Shown here piece by piece: positions 54,371 to 63,168 of a DNA stretch of 64,000 nt (within the stretch, counting starts at the first letter, position 1; each line of letters begins with the position of its first letter). Source of the DNA: Paenibacillus tepidiphilus. GTDB lineage: Bacteria; Bacillota; Bacilli; Paenibacillales; Paenibacillaceae. The notes beneath the pieces are model-generated. The model searched no databases, was not told where the DNA came from, and saw only the letters and a program-made list of their open reading frames with translations. The DNA lies in the NCBI RefSeq assembly GCF_008635795.1, contig NZ_VWRQ01000023.1, positions 1-64,000 on the forward strand. The letters are read 5' to 3'. A program made the translations under genes and the position numbers.

Positions 54371-54592
54371 GTCCAAAAATAGGGGAATAGCTTGGGCATT
54401 CGCATCCCAAAGTCCCTTGCCTTGAAGGTCGGTATTGAAGAAGGCTCTGAAGTCGAACTCGATGTGGAGGATGGGCAGCTTGTAATCAAGCCGAAGTCGG
54501 CAACACTGGACGAGATTCTTTCCAGGGTCACGCCGGATAATCTCCATAAAGAGGTTTCTACTGGTGAAATACAAGGACGGGAAGCAGGGTGA
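54362..54592 (+). pseudogene. mazE: MazE-like antitoxin with premature stop
   Basis: From ATG 54362 the frame reads MFQVQK, TAG, GNSLGIRIPKSLALKVG. MazE-type antitoxins have Trp at the stop position (QKWGNSLGIRIP), so a TGG to TAG change at 54380-54382 broke the gene at codon 7. The rest (EGSEVELDVEDGQLVIKPKS, TLDEILSRVTPDNLHKEV) is intact. A TTG at 54392 could restart translation but has no ribosome binding site and would lose part of the DNA-binding strand. It overlaps the toxin start by 4 bases. Confidence 0.75.
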
Positions 54593-54759
54593 CGGGCAGG
54601 TACGAGCCGGAGCGCGGCGACCTGGTAATTGCGGGATTTGCCCATTATAATAAAGGCAGAAATATCGTAAAATGCAAAGAGAGCCGTGCGCCAACACGAC
54701 TCCCCTTTTGCAATAGCCGCATTAAGGGCGGCGGCTTCGGAATAGCAGTCATGAGATAG
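54589..54759 (+). pseudogene. mazF: Truncated MazF-like toxin
   Basis: The GTG at 54589 overlaps the antitoxin stop (GTGA). Only RYEPERGDLVIAGF matches the MazF N-terminus. The next ~40 codons are unlike any toxin, and a stop follows at 54757. The endonuclease is lost, consistent with loss of a working antitoxin. Confidence 0.65.
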
Positions 54760-54795
54760 ACCGGTTCCTTGGGATAGTGCGGTCTATTTCTTTTT
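54754..54795 (+). terminator. Intrinsic terminator after mazEF remnant
   Basis: ATAGACCG pairs with CGGTCTAT, then TTCTTTTT. Confidence 0.75.
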
Positions 54796-54810
54796 GGAGA
54801 GAAAGTTTAT

Positions 54811-56088
54811 TCAATCCAAATCCACATCAATCTCCTCAAACTGCGGAACCGCCGGCAGCACATTATCCATAGGCCGGAAGAACACCTCCAGCTTCAGCTC
54901 GCCTGGCTCAAAAATAATAATTTGCTGTGTCCCCAGATTATATAGATCCCCATTCGTTTGCTCTCCGGGGGCTTCCCCGCCGTAGTAGGAGGCCACGGAC
55001 TTCAGCTCATCTACGGTTACTTCTTCTCCTTTGGACTCAAGCGCATCCTTCATACTCTCAAACCTTGCGGTGTTGAATAAGTTCAAGGAGTGGTTATTAA
55101 AGTTACCTTTTAACAAAAATGAGTTCACACTTCCTATCGAGTCACTGATCCCCCAGACGATCTTGCCGTTGAATTCGGACCCTTCTGTCCGGACGTTACG
55201 AAGGCTGTTGGCCTGCCCGCTTACATTGTTCTCCAGCACCTTGCTTTCGGATGGATCACTCATAAAGATTAGATGGCTAAATGCATACTCCCGATCGGGG
55301 GAGGTCAGATAAGCCGCAACCTCATCCATCGTCTGATAATGCTCCAGCGCATACCGCAAATCCATTGGATACGAATATTTCGAGGAGGAAGAATACGCAG
55401 CCCCCGTCGCTGCATCCAGAATCGCCCCAAAGACCTTGTCATCATTAAATCCCGAAACCGTCCCCATAAACCCTAAATAGCCAATCGTCACGATGGATTT
55501 ATCATCATTCTTGTACGTAACGACCGCATGCATTCTGGACAGCTGATTCTTCGTGCCATTATACCAATCCAGAATTCTCGCCGTAATGGTCTCACGGGTC
55601 TCAGACCGCTGTCCGTATACACTAACCGCTGAACATTGGGTGCCTCTGCCCACATCCGGAAATAGATTGATCAGGAACAGCTCCTCCGCAGAAAGCTTCC
55701 CGTCTCCTCTGATGCTGTCGGTCCCTCCTGAGAAATTGGAGGCGATCCCTTCGATTTCATCCACATAATCCTGTTCCATTTGCGGCTTGATATCTTTTAC
55801 TCGTCCTAAAAGAAAGTCAAGATCCTGGTTGTCCCTGGTCATATCCGCCAGATAGGAATCGAAAAGGCTTTCATAATCCGGCACCGCTTCAAGGATCGCC
55901 GCACCATAGGCCTTTCCCATGTCATAATGGGATGTGCCCGCAGTATAATCAAGGACCACCTCAAAGTGGCTGCCCTTATTAACCATCGAGACAGGCTCTT
56001 TGGATACACCAGCCGCCTTACCATTAGAACAACCAGCTACATTCACGGCCAGCATGAGAACTAGGCCTAGCCTTAAGTATTTCTTCAT
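54811..56088 (-). CDS. C45-family-like acyltransferase/hydrolase lipoprotein
   Basis: 425 residues. A lipoprotein signal peptide ends in VAGC (about residue 19). The enzyme core has the Ntn-type nucleophile Cys in GRGTQCSAVSVYG and flanking segments DEIEGIASNFSGG and ETITARILDWYNG typical of acyl-CoA:6-APA acyltransferase/choloylglycine hydrolase relatives (peptidase C45). In such proteins the Cys becomes N-terminal by self-cleavage. It would sit outside the cell. The start at 56088 has GGAG 6 bases upstream; in-frame ATGs at 56094 and 56100 are alternatives. Substrate unknown. Confidence 0.7.
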   Translation of the reverse strand: MKKYLRLGLVLMLAVNVAGCSNGKAAGVSKEPVSMVNKGSHFEVVLDYTAGTSHYDMGKAYGAAILEAVPDYESLFDSYLADMTRDNQDLDFLLGRVKDIKPQMEQDYVDEIEGIASNFSGGTDSIRGDGKLSAEELFLINLFPDVGRGTQCSAVSVYGQRSETRETITARILDWYNGTKNQLSRMHAVVTYKNDDKSIVTIGYLGFMGTVSGFNDDKVFGAILDAATGAAYSSSSKYSYPMDLRYALEHYQTMDEVAAYLTSPDREYAFSHLIFMSDPSESKVLENNVSGQANSLRNVRTEGSEFNGKIVWGISDSIGSVNSFLLKGNFNNHSLNLFNTARFESMKDALESKGEEVTVDELKSVASYYGGEAPGEQTNGDLYNLGTQQIIIFEPGELKLEVFFRPMDNVLPAVPQFEEIDVDLD

Positions 56089-56340
56089 CTTCATCTCCAT
56101 TCCGCCGCCGGTGCGGCAAGTTGTAGGCATCGGTGCAGCAGCCCCTCCAGATGTGAAGATATTGGGGAAGGATGCTTCGCTCCGGATTATGATATACTTG
56201 TGGAAGTGTCTAAACCTTAACACAACCTGTCGTTTATTATGTGAAGCTTTAACATGCTGTATCTAAAAGCAAGGATATCAACAAGTTAGTCTACTACTTC
56301 GGGAAGGATGTTTCCCGGTATTCATAGAGAGGTTTTCGAG

Positions 56341-57330
56341 ATGACAACGAATTTCTGGCGTGAGTTGCCACGGCCATTTTTTATCCTGGCGCCCATGGAG
56401 GATGTGACGGATGTAGTGTTCCGCCATGTTGTGAGTGAAGCGGGCAGACCGGATGTATTCTTCACAGAGTTTGCGAATACGGAGAGCTATTGTCACCCGG
56501 AGGGGAACCATAGTGTGCGCGGGCGGCTGACGTTCACCGAGGATGAACAGCCCATGGTCGCGCATATCTGGGGCGATAAGCCGGAATACTTCCGGCAGAT
56601 GAGCATCGGCCTCGCGCAGGAAGGCTTCCGAGGCATCGATATCAACATGGGCTGCCCTGTTGCGAATGTAGCCGAGAACGGCAAGGGAAGCGGCCTGATC
56701 TGCCGTCCCGAGCTGGCAGCGGAGCTCATCCAGGCGGCCAAAGCCGGGGGACTGCCCGTCAGCGTCAAGACAAGGCTCGGCTTCACCAGCGTAGACGAAT
56801 GGCGCGGCTGGTTAACCCATATTTTGCAGCAGGATATTGTGAATCTGTCCATTCATCTGCGCACCAGAGAGGAAATGAGCAAGGTGGATGCCCACTGGGA
56901 GCTGATTCCGGAGATCAAGAAGCTCCGCGATGAGGTGGCGCCGCATACCCTGCTGACCATTAACGGGGATATTCCTGACCGTCAGACCGGCCTTAAGCTC
57001 GCGGAGGAGTACGGGGTGGACGGGATTATGATCGGGCGGGGGATTTTTCATAATCCGTATGCCTTTGAGCAGGAGCCGAGGGAACACAGCAGTAGCGAGT
57101 TGCTGGACCTGCTGCGGCTGCACCTGGATCTCTATGATCAATATTCGGCGCTGGAGCAGCGCTCGTACCGCCCTCTGACCCGCTTCTTCAAAATATACGT
57201 TCGCGGATTCCGCGGGGCCAGCGAGCTGCGAAACCACTTAATGAACACCAGGTCCACAAGCGAAGCGCGTGCGCTGCTGGAGGATTTTGCGAATAAGGAG
57301 CACGACGGGGCGGAGGAGCTTGGAGATTAA
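56341..57330 (+). CDS. dus: tRNA-dihydrouridine synthase
   Basis: 329 residues, FMN TIM-barrel. RPFFILAPMEDVTDVVFRHV is the flavin-binding start, GIDINMGCPVANV holds catalytic Cys105, and VSVKTRLGF and VDGIMIGRGIF are conserved. It reduces uridines in tRNA D-loops. GAGAGG precedes the ATG by nine bases. The position specificity cannot be told. The frame from 56308 is longer by 11 codons without family support. Confidence 0.9.
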   Translation: MTTNFWRELPRPFFILAPMEDVTDVVFRHVVSEAGRPDVFFTEFANTESYCHPEGNHSVRGRLTFTEDEQPMVAHIWGDKPEYFRQMSIGLAQEGFRGIDINMGCPVANVAENGKGSGLICRPELAAELIQAAKAGGLPVSVKTRLGFTSVDEWRGWLTHILQQDIVNLSIHLRTREEMSKVDAHWELIPEIKKLRDEVAPHTLLTINGDIPDRQTGLKLAEEYGVDGIMIGRGIFHNPYAFEQEPREHSSSELLDLLRLHLDLYDQYSALEQRSYRPLTRFFKIYVRGFRGASELRNHLMNTRSTSEARALLEDFANKEHDGAEELGD

Positions 57331-57358
57331 GCTATCAGGTTAAAGGAGGCGGGAAACC

Positions 57359-57751
57359 TTGACGAATAAGCGTTGGTCGTATAATCCCAAGCCGGCTAAA
57401 TTGACGGCAGCCGATAAATCAAGACTTGAAGCGAGCGTTATGCAAGCCATAGCGGACTCCCCGGATTTAAGCGGAAAGGTGTATCGTGTTGAGATCAAGG
57501 CGGGAAGAATCTATTTGCATCGCCTGTATGAACAGTATGGCTGGGATAACCCGGAGATTCAATTCATCAAACCCTTAATTGAAGGCAAGTATGCAGAGTA
57601 TCCGATGGCACGCATTACACTATTCGATGCGCGCGGAGACCAATGCGAGGCAGCGTTTCAGCGCCACAACGGGCAATGGGTCGCATTGTATGAGGGCAAG
57701 CTTGCGGAATGTCTGAGCTTTATTGAAGGAAATGCCTGGTTTGGCCCCTGA
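57359..57751 (+). CDS. Conserved hypothetical protein
   Basis: 130 residues. A TTG start follows AAAGGAGG. Mixed alpha/beta composition with LEASVMQAIADSPDLSGKVY, a Tyr/Leu strand and the C-terminal CEAAFQRHNGQWVALYEGKL. I do not recognise a function; a DUF3024 relation is possible. It is 28 bases after the dus gene, so they may be cotranscribed. Confidence 0.6.
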   Translation: MTNKRWSYNPKPAKLTAADKSRLEASVMQAIADSPDLSGKVYRVEIKAGRIYLHRLYEQYGWDNPEIQFIKPLIEGKYAEYPMARITLFDARGDQCEAAFQRHNGQWVALYEGKLAECLSFIEGNAWFGP

Positions 57752-57803
57752 TCCGGGGGAACTCAGGAATCTTCATTATACTTATCTTGAAGGAGCGTAT
57801 ACC

Positions 57804-59177
57804 ATGGCAGGAAGAAATGACCCTTGTCCTTGTGGAAGCGGGAAAAAGTACAAGCAATGCTGCATGCTGAAGCAATCGGAGACTCAGACGCTGGAGGCGA
57901 AGAGCCGGCGGTTTTTTGAGCGGAAACAAAAATTGACGTATGACTTGTATACCTTTGTGGCTCAAAAGCAGGGCGGTGAGTGGGCATTCGACCATCAGAA
58001 ATATAAACCCTTTGACTCCTCTTTAGGCTATTACAGAAACGGGGCCGGCGACATGCAGGCTTATTTCTATCAAGTATATGATAACGGTCTGCGCGGGATC
58101 GAATGGTTTCTGGAAGAGAGAGGCCAGAGATATTCCGGGGAGGACCGGGAGATGCTTGAAAGATGGCGGGACATGAAGCTGTCCTGCTATAAGCTGGTGG
58201 ACCAATATGAGCAAGGCTTGATCATTGAGGACATTTGGTCTGAAGCAAGGTACCGTATGCCGTACTGTGAAACGATGCCGAAGCTTCCTCCCTGGACCGT
58301 ATCCATCGGAATGCTTGAGCCCTATATAGAGGATTGGTGTATTCATGGGGTGTTTTCGTGGGGTCACCCGGATGTGGAAGCGGCGGTAAGGACCCGGGTA
58401 GGGCAGCTGCAGGAAGAAACTATACAGGCTTCAGGACAGAAGCTGGCACCTGCGGACATCCTGGCCGCGAACTATCCGGCGATGCTCAATTTATGCAGCC
58501 AAATTAACAATGGACAGAATAAGCCGGCCGGCACTCTGAAGGACATGAGGGAGCACACCTATGTAACGCGGGAATATACTTGTGAGCATCCCAAGCTGTT
58601 GGCGGACATGCTGCTTGAGAGAAAAGACGAATATATCCTGTCACCGGGGACGGACCCTGCAGAGGATAACATTATCATTAGCCGGGCAGAGAAACTGGAC
58701 GGGGTATGGGCTGCAATACCAGCGGACCGCCGGGAACGTCTTGGCCTGGACGAAGTCCATGTCCTGGAGAGTCTCGCTACTATTGAAATGGACAGACAGG
58801 GAGTAACCGTTCATGGCTGGCAGGGTGCAGAGCTTGAAGCTGTACTGGAGCTGCTGGAGTCGGAGCTGTCTGCAGCTGGCGGTCTGACCCTGGTGGATGA
58901 ACAACGGGAAGCTCATCAATTTCCCCAAGACTATACTGTTAAAAGCTACAACATCATAACCGAATTAGACCTCTCCGAGCAAGAGATTACGGACTACGGC
59001 AATCTGCCCTTGCTATTGCAAGGAATCCAGGTTGAACAAGAGAAGCACCCTGAGCTAAGTGTGGAAATGCTCGTTCGGAGAAGAGAATTTAAGCAGTACG
59101 TACACAATCCGCAATTCCCTAACCTGAACCTTTTACGGATAGCGCTAGGGTTGCCTGAGAGCCCGTTTACCGGATGA
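57804..59177 (+). CDS. SEC-C motif protein
   Basis: 457 residues. An N-terminal SEC-C zinc motif (GRNDPCPCGSGKKYKQCC) precedes a long, otherwise unrecognised region with helical and acidic segments (WFLEERGQRYSGEDREMLER, LAADMLLERKDEYILSPGTD-like). It resembles the 26132 protein only in the zinc motif. ATG 57804 follows AAGGAGCG. Its role may be protein interaction. It is 52 bases after the preceding small gene. Confidence 0.7.
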   Translation: MAGRNDPCPCGSGKKYKQCCMLKQSETQTLEAKSRRFFERKQKLTYDLYTFVAQKQGGEWAFDHQKYKPFDSSLGYYRNGAGDMQAYFYQVYDNGLRGIEWFLEERGQRYSGEDREMLERWRDMKLSCYKLVDQYEQGLIIEDIWSEARYRMPYCETMPKLPPWTVSIGMLEPYIEDWCIHGVFSWGHPDVEAAVRTRVGQLQEETIQASGQKLAPADILAANYPAMLNLCSQINNGQNKPAGTLKDMREHTYVTREYTCEHPKLLADMLLERKDEYILSPGTDPAEDNIIISRAEKLDGVWAAIPADRRERLGLDEVHVLESLATIEMDRQGVTVHGWQGAELEAVLELLESELSAAGGLTLVDEQREAHQFPQDYTVKSYNIITELDLSEQEITDYGNLPLLLQGIQVEQEKHPELSVEMLVRRREFKQYVHNPQFPNLNLLRIALGLPESPFTG

Positions 59178-59288
59178 TGGCATTTATAAAATAAATAACA
59201 CACCAACATCGAGGAACGGATGAATGGAAAGGGTAACCTGCCCGGAGCCAGCAAGCCTTTCCTCTGTTTCTATAGGAAGGGGGATATC

Positions 59289-59858
59289 ATGTCCTGGAGC
59301 AAATTGAAGCAACAGCTGGAGAGCTTTCTCAGCCCTGCGCTACATGGAAGGATCGAATACCGCGCACCCGCTTACCGCTATTCACCGGATAAATCGGGGA
59401 CCTGTTACATCTCGGTAGATAAGAAGAACATCCTCAACATGAACGATAAGTCCACCTTCATCCGCTGGTATCAGACGGAGCTGGAGATCAAGAACGATCC
59501 GGACATCCAGATTCCTGTAAGCAGTGACGACATTGAATCGATCAGACAAGCTAATAAGGGAACCGTGCCGGAGGATCGCCTGATCATCATGGCCCGGAAC
59601 AGACTAAGCACAGAGCTTGCCAAAGAGCTGTTGTCCGCACAGGCGGCCTTAACTAAATCGAATTTCAACGTTGTCGCGAATAAGTTCCTGACTACGCCTA
59701 TTGAGGAGAGCCTGGAGAGCAGCGATATCCTGCTGAACATTCTGGCCCTGGTGGACAAGCGAGTGGGAAAAAAGCGGATTCTAGGCATGAGGGAGAAGAT
59801 GAGGATGAAGCATCCGGCGGTGCAGTATTTCTATGAGCTGCGGCGGGGTGGATGCTGA
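59289..59858 (+). CDS. SF0329-family conserved protein
   Basis: 189 residues. The whole protein matches, from memory, the SF0329 family of uncharacterised proteins: SWSKLKQQLESFLSPALHGR, YISVDKKNILNMND, VVANKFLTTPIEESLESSD and RVGKKRILGMREKMRMKHP. GGAAGGGGGA precedes the ATG. No function is known. A terminator follows. Confidence 0.75.
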   Translation: MSWSKLKQQLESFLSPALHGRIEYRAPAYRYSPDKSGTCYISVDKKNILNMNDKSTFIRWYQTELEIKNDPDIQIPVSSDDIESIRQANKGTVPEDRLIIMARNRLSTELAKELLSAQAALTKSNFNVVANKFLTTPIEESLESSDILLNILALVDKRVGKKRILGMREKMRMKHPAVQYFYELRRGGC

Positions 59859-59898
59859 ATTCCGGCGTGTCCCACTAACAGAATATTACCGGCTATAA

Positions 59899-59938
59899 AA
59901 GCTTCACTGACAGCGGATGTCAGTGGAGCTGTTTTATT
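59899..59938 (+). terminator. Intrinsic terminator
   Basis: AGCTTCACTGACA pairs with TGTCAGTGGAGCT, then TTTT. Very like the terminator at 61169. Confidence 0.8.
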
Positions 59939-59970
59939 ATACAGGTATTACATTGCAGGAGGAGCTATAC

Positions 59971-60591
59971 ATGAACCATACCGTATATCTATATGTGTTC
60001 GACACCATGGCAGACTGGGAGATAGGATACCTGACGGCTGAACTGAACTCGGGAAGATACTATAAAGAGGGGCAAGCCGCTTCTACAATAGTTACCGTAG
60101 GGATAGACAAGTCCGCTATCACTACAATGGGCGGATTAACAATTCTGCCTGACATCAGCCTGCAGGAGTGCAGCATGACAGGTGCGGATATGCTGATTTT
60201 ACCGGGCGGGGAGACATGGACAGAAGCCATGCACGAGCCCGTCCTGCAAACCGCCAAGCGTTATTTAGAGGAAAATCTCTGGGTTGCCGCAATCTGCGGG
60301 GCTACCGCAGGACTTGCGCAGGCAGGCTTGCTGAATTCACGGGCGCACACGAGCAATGATCTGGAGTATCTGAAGATGACCTGCCCCGCGTACACCGGCG
60401 AACCGCTCTATCAACCTCAGCCTGCTGTAACGGATGGAAGGCTGATTACCGCATCTGGACTGGCTCCGCTGGAGTTTACCGTTCACGTCCTGAAAGCCCT
60501 GGATGTCTTTCCTTCTAATAGATTAGGTGCCTGGTATAACCTTAACAAGACTCACGAGCCTAAGTATTTCTATGAGTTGATGGGGATGTGA
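59971..60591 (+). CDS. DJ-1/PfpI-family glutamine amidotransferase-like protein
   Basis: 206 residues. The nucleophile elbow is VAAICGATAGLAQAG with Cys109. The acid region GADMLILPGGETWTE is conserved. HTVYLYVFDTMADWEIGYLT starts the fold. Members are proteases, chaperones or deglycases, so no activity is assigned. GGAGGAGC precedes the ATG. Confidence 0.82.
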   Translation: MNHTVYLYVFDTMADWEIGYLTAELNSGRYYKEGQAASTIVTVGIDKSAITTMGGLTILPDISLQECSMTGADMLILPGGETWTEAMHEPVLQTAKRYLEENLWVAAICGATAGLAQAGLLNSRAHTSNDLEYLKMTCPAYTGEPLYQPQPAVTDGRLITASGLAPLEFTVHVLKALDVFPSNRLGAWYNLNKTHEPKYFYELMGM

Positions 60592-60629
60592 GTATAATTG
60601 CTATAAGTCTTAGGCTAAGGGGAGGGCAA

Positions 60630-60938
60630 ATGAATAGAATAAGCGCGCATCAATGTAATCTGAATATATGGCATGATCTGCCTGATGAAATGTGGCGTAA
60701 GGTTGCCGATATCTATAAGGCTATGCCTGGCTGGATCGGGTATCACAATGGGATTCCCTATTGGTTCGGCCAGGAAAAGGATGATGTGTATATTGAGGCC
60801 TCCGTTGAGCTAAGCGGGTTATCCTTCTATGCACAGATGACTAAGAGCGATTGGGATTCCTGGATCGAGAGGTTTAAATCAGAAGCAACACAAGTACTGG
60901 GTTTTGATGTTGGTGAGCCTGAAGATGGGTTTGTGTGA
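60630..60938 (+). CDS. Conserved hypothetical protein
   Basis: 102 residues with a Trp-rich composition (LNIWHDLPDEMWRKVADIYK, GWIGYHNGIPYWFG). GGGGAGGGCA precedes the ATG. No family recognised. It overlaps the next small frame by 4 bases. Confidence 0.55.
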   Translation: MNRISAHQCNLNIWHDLPDEMWRKVADIYKAMPGWIGYHNGIPYWFGQEKDDVYIEASVELSGLSFYAQMTKSDWDSWIERFKSEATQVLGFDVGEPEDGFV

Positions 60939-61135
60939 AAATTACTCGTCTGCGGCAAACGCCAGTCCATATAAGCAAGGTTCTTGGGTGGAGAGCAGTA
61001 GATGGCGGCCCGGAGATCGAAAATATGGACATCCGTTCACTCCCAATGCCTGCACAGAACGTAACCTATGAGATGATTCCGGGTGAATACGCTGATGATG
61101 GGGGCGGCGGCGGTTTCCCGGCCTTCCCGGGCTGA
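60935..61135 (+). CDS. Small hypothetical protein, possibly a fragment
   Basis: 66 residues from a GTG overlapping the previous stop (GTGTGA). KITRLRQTPVHISKVLGW and a Gly/Pro tail. Support is only the overlap and the downstream terminator. Confidence 0.35.
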   Translation: MKITRLRQTPVHISKVLGWRAVDGGPEIENMDIRSLPMPAQNVTYEMIPGEYADDGGGGGFPAFPG

Positions 61136-61168
61136 TCATTCTTCTGATGAATAGCTACAAGCTCCAGG

Positions 61169-61206
61169 AAAGCTCTACTGACGGCGATGTCAGTGGAGCT
61201 TTTTAC
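61169..61206 (+). terminator. Intrinsic terminator
   Basis: AAAGCTCTACTGAC pairs with GTCAGTGGAGCTTT, then TTTT. Close copy of the hairpin at 59899. Confidence 0.8.
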
Positions 61207-61326
61207 TTTGGAGGCAACCGGCTAAAGTTTATGGAGAATGGAATTTTTTTACAAACAAAAATAAGATATATCTGTGGATCGCCTTATGGGCGAAACCGGT
61301 AAACCCAATAAAGGAGGCTTAAGAGT

Positions 61327-62334
61327 TTGAAAAAAGTTCCCGCGAAAGCCTTGTCCCTTGTGGTAGTGGTAGCCGTATTTCTATCCCTTTACTTCACAGC
61401 TTTATCGCCTGCAAACGCGGCCGCCAGAGGGGCATGGGCGCCAAATACTGCATATGCAGTAAATGATACAGTGACCTATAGCGGAAGTACGTATACCTGT
61501 CTTCAGGCACATACCTCCCTCGCAGGCTGGGAGCCATCCAATGTTCCTGCCTTATGGAAGAGCGGAACACCAACGACACCCACACCAACGCCACCCCCGG
61601 CAACCAACGGAGTCACCTTCTATGCAGATATCAATTATGGCGGCAAGGCAGTAACTCTTGGAACAGGTAACTATGTACTGTCTCAGTTGAACGCAGCAGG
61701 AATTCCGAATGACTGGATGTCATCGCTTAAGGTTCCTGGCGGCTGGACGGTTGAAGTATATGAGAATGATAACTTTGGCGGAACCAAATGGACCTATACT
61801 GCAAATTCCTCCTGGGTTGGCGATACGGTCAATGACAAGATGAGCTCGGTTAAGATCTATACCGGTTCACCGCCTGCTTCTGTAACCAAGCCTTCCGAGG
61901 TTCCAAGTCACATCTGGACCTATGTCATGAATGTAGACAATGCATTCGGTAAAGGGGGCGATTTTGCTCTACTCTTAAGTGCGGTTATCAAAAAGGAAAG
62001 CAGCTTTGGAGCAGGTCTGCCGGGCAGTCCATCAGCCGGTGACGGATTAATGCAGGTAGAACCGAACACACGCAATGCCTATCTATCGCAATTCAGTGCC
62101 AAATTCGGCCGCAGCTATAATCACAGCAGTGAACAGGATCAGGTATGCATGGGCGCATTGATTTTGGATGAAAAGATCGTTCGGTTCGGAAATATATACA
62201 ACGGATTATTGCACTATAACGGAGGGGACTACTGGTATCCGGGTGCTACCGATTCCTATGGCCGTCCTATTCTGGCCGATCAATATGCCAATGCCGTTTA
62301 CGCTACCTACCAGGGGTATGGCGGCAAGAATTAA
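61327..62334 (+). CDS. Secreted chitin-binding/beta-gamma-crystallin/lytic transglycosylase-like protein
   Basis: 335 residues. A signal peptide (1-32, LVVVVAVFLSLYFTALSPAN) is followed by a CBM5/12-type module (GAWAPNTAYAVNDTVTYSGS, about 35-78) and a TP-rich linker. A beta/gamma-crystallin-like module (about 95-178, VTFYADINYGGKAVTLGTGN, VEVYENDNFGGTKWTY) comes next, then a lysozyme-like domain with probable catalytic Glu224 in VIKKESSFGAG and GDGLMQVEPN. It likely binds chitin or peptidoglycan outside the cell and cleaves it; the crystallin unit may bind Ca2+. TTG 61327 follows AAAGGAGG. Confidence 0.78.
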   Translation: MKKVPAKALSLVVVVAVFLSLYFTALSPANAAARGAWAPNTAYAVNDTVTYSGSTYTCLQAHTSLAGWEPSNVPALWKSGTPTTPTPTPPPATNGVTFYADINYGGKAVTLGTGNYVLSQLNAAGIPNDWMSSLKVPGGWTVEVYENDNFGGTKWTYTANSSWVGDTVNDKMSSVKIYTGSPPASVTKPSEVPSHIWTYVMNVDNAFGKGGDFALLLSAVIKKESSFGAGLPGSPSAGDGLMQVEPNTRNAYLSQFSAKFGRSYNHSSEQDQVCMGALILDEKIVRFGNIYNGLLHYNGGDYWYPGATDSYGRPILADQYANAVYATYQGYGGKN

Positions 62335-62346
62335 TAGAAAGGCCTC

Positions 62347-62383
62347 AAGACGCTGGGGGATTTCCCTTGGCGTCTTTATTTTT
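62347..62383 (+). terminator. Intrinsic terminator after secreted-protein gene
   Basis: AAGACGC pairs with GCGTCTT around an inner GGGGA/TTTCCC stem, then TATTTTT. Confidence 0.8.
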
Positions 62384-62405
62384 GCGTCACGCAGGGAGTG
62401 AAGGG

Positions 62406-62926
62406 TTGGAATTTCATGGATTTACGGCGGGGATTGGGCTATCATTTGAGCTAGAACCTTAACAATATGACGACCTGGGCGATGACCCTGAATCCGTTGA
62501 ACAGGTGGGCTGCTGTGTGGAACTATATCTGAAGGCGTACTTGCAAAGGAAATTGTCTATTCAAAGTACGGTGGTAATTTCGGGATAAGAGACCATGCAT
62601 TTAAGGATCAGAGGATTATTCGCAGTCTTTGCTGTAAAAGACTTCATAAGTATGATGAGGAGGACGACGGTTGGGAGTCTTATCGGTTTGTTCTAAAGTG
62701 TAGAGGTTCTGACTTGAAATATAGAAAAATCCTATTTTCACTTTACGGTATCTACTTTGTAAACACATCCAGAAATACAGTTTTTCATTTTTACGATAGT
62801 CGGGGATTACATGTTGTTTCTAATTCCAAGGAAGTGCTAAAAGAACTGTAGCTAAAAGAACTGTAGCTAAAAGAACTGTATTTGAAACGAAATGAGTGGA
62901 TACTAAATTATGACCGAGCCATGTAG
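62406..62926 (+). pseudogene. DUF3885-like pseudogene
   Basis: Fragments match DUF3885 proteins from memory of the family. In one frame GIGLSFELEP-stop-QYDDLGDDPESVEQ is seen (62430-62540). After a frameshift the sequence continues with SEGVLAKEIVYSKYGGNFGI, YRFVLKCRGSDLKYRKILF and YFVNTSRNTVFHFYDSRGLH. It reads toward EVLKEL, where a 15-bp triplication inserts two in-frame TAG stops, and then LYLKRNEWILNYDRAM-stop. At least one frameshift and three stops. Function of the family is unknown. Confidence 0.7.
62836..62880. repeat. Three-copy 15-bp tandem repeat in the DUF3885 pseudogene
   Basis: GCTAAAAGAACTGTA occurs three times without interruption at 62836, 62851 and 62866. Each junction makes TAG in the coding frame; with one copy the frame would continue through TAT. 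Confidence 0.95.
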
Positions 62927-62943
62927 ACCTATCTACATGGCTC
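62916..62943. terminator. 12-bp hairpin after DUF3885 pseudogene
   Basis: GAGCCATGTAGA pairs exactly with TCTACATGGCTC around CCTA. No T run follows, so termination is uncertain. Confidence 0.45.
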
Positions 62944-63168
62944 TTACTATGTATGGTTATTCCCACTAAGGTATACCGTTGAAAAGGAACGTCGTATCGG
63001 TTACTAGGAAATCTTAGGGAAATGCAGGAAAATAAATAAGCGGGATAGAAGTTTTGTGACGGCATGTTTTTATGGCAACGGTCTACGTTATACAGAACTA
63101 ACTATGGATGTGGCGGTGGAGACTCCCTTAGGCTCTCCGCCTAACAAATAAAAAGGCGGTTGGGACAA
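62944..63168. other. Intergenic, no gene seen
   Basis: AT-rich spacer before the last gene. AAGGCGG at 63154 is its likely ribosome binding site. Confidence 0.4.

Noticed and set aside
54392..54592. An intact small antitoxin starting at TTG 54392.
   Set aside because: The frame upstream to ATG 54362 completes the MazE N-terminus apart from one TAG, so a broken longer gene is the better reading.
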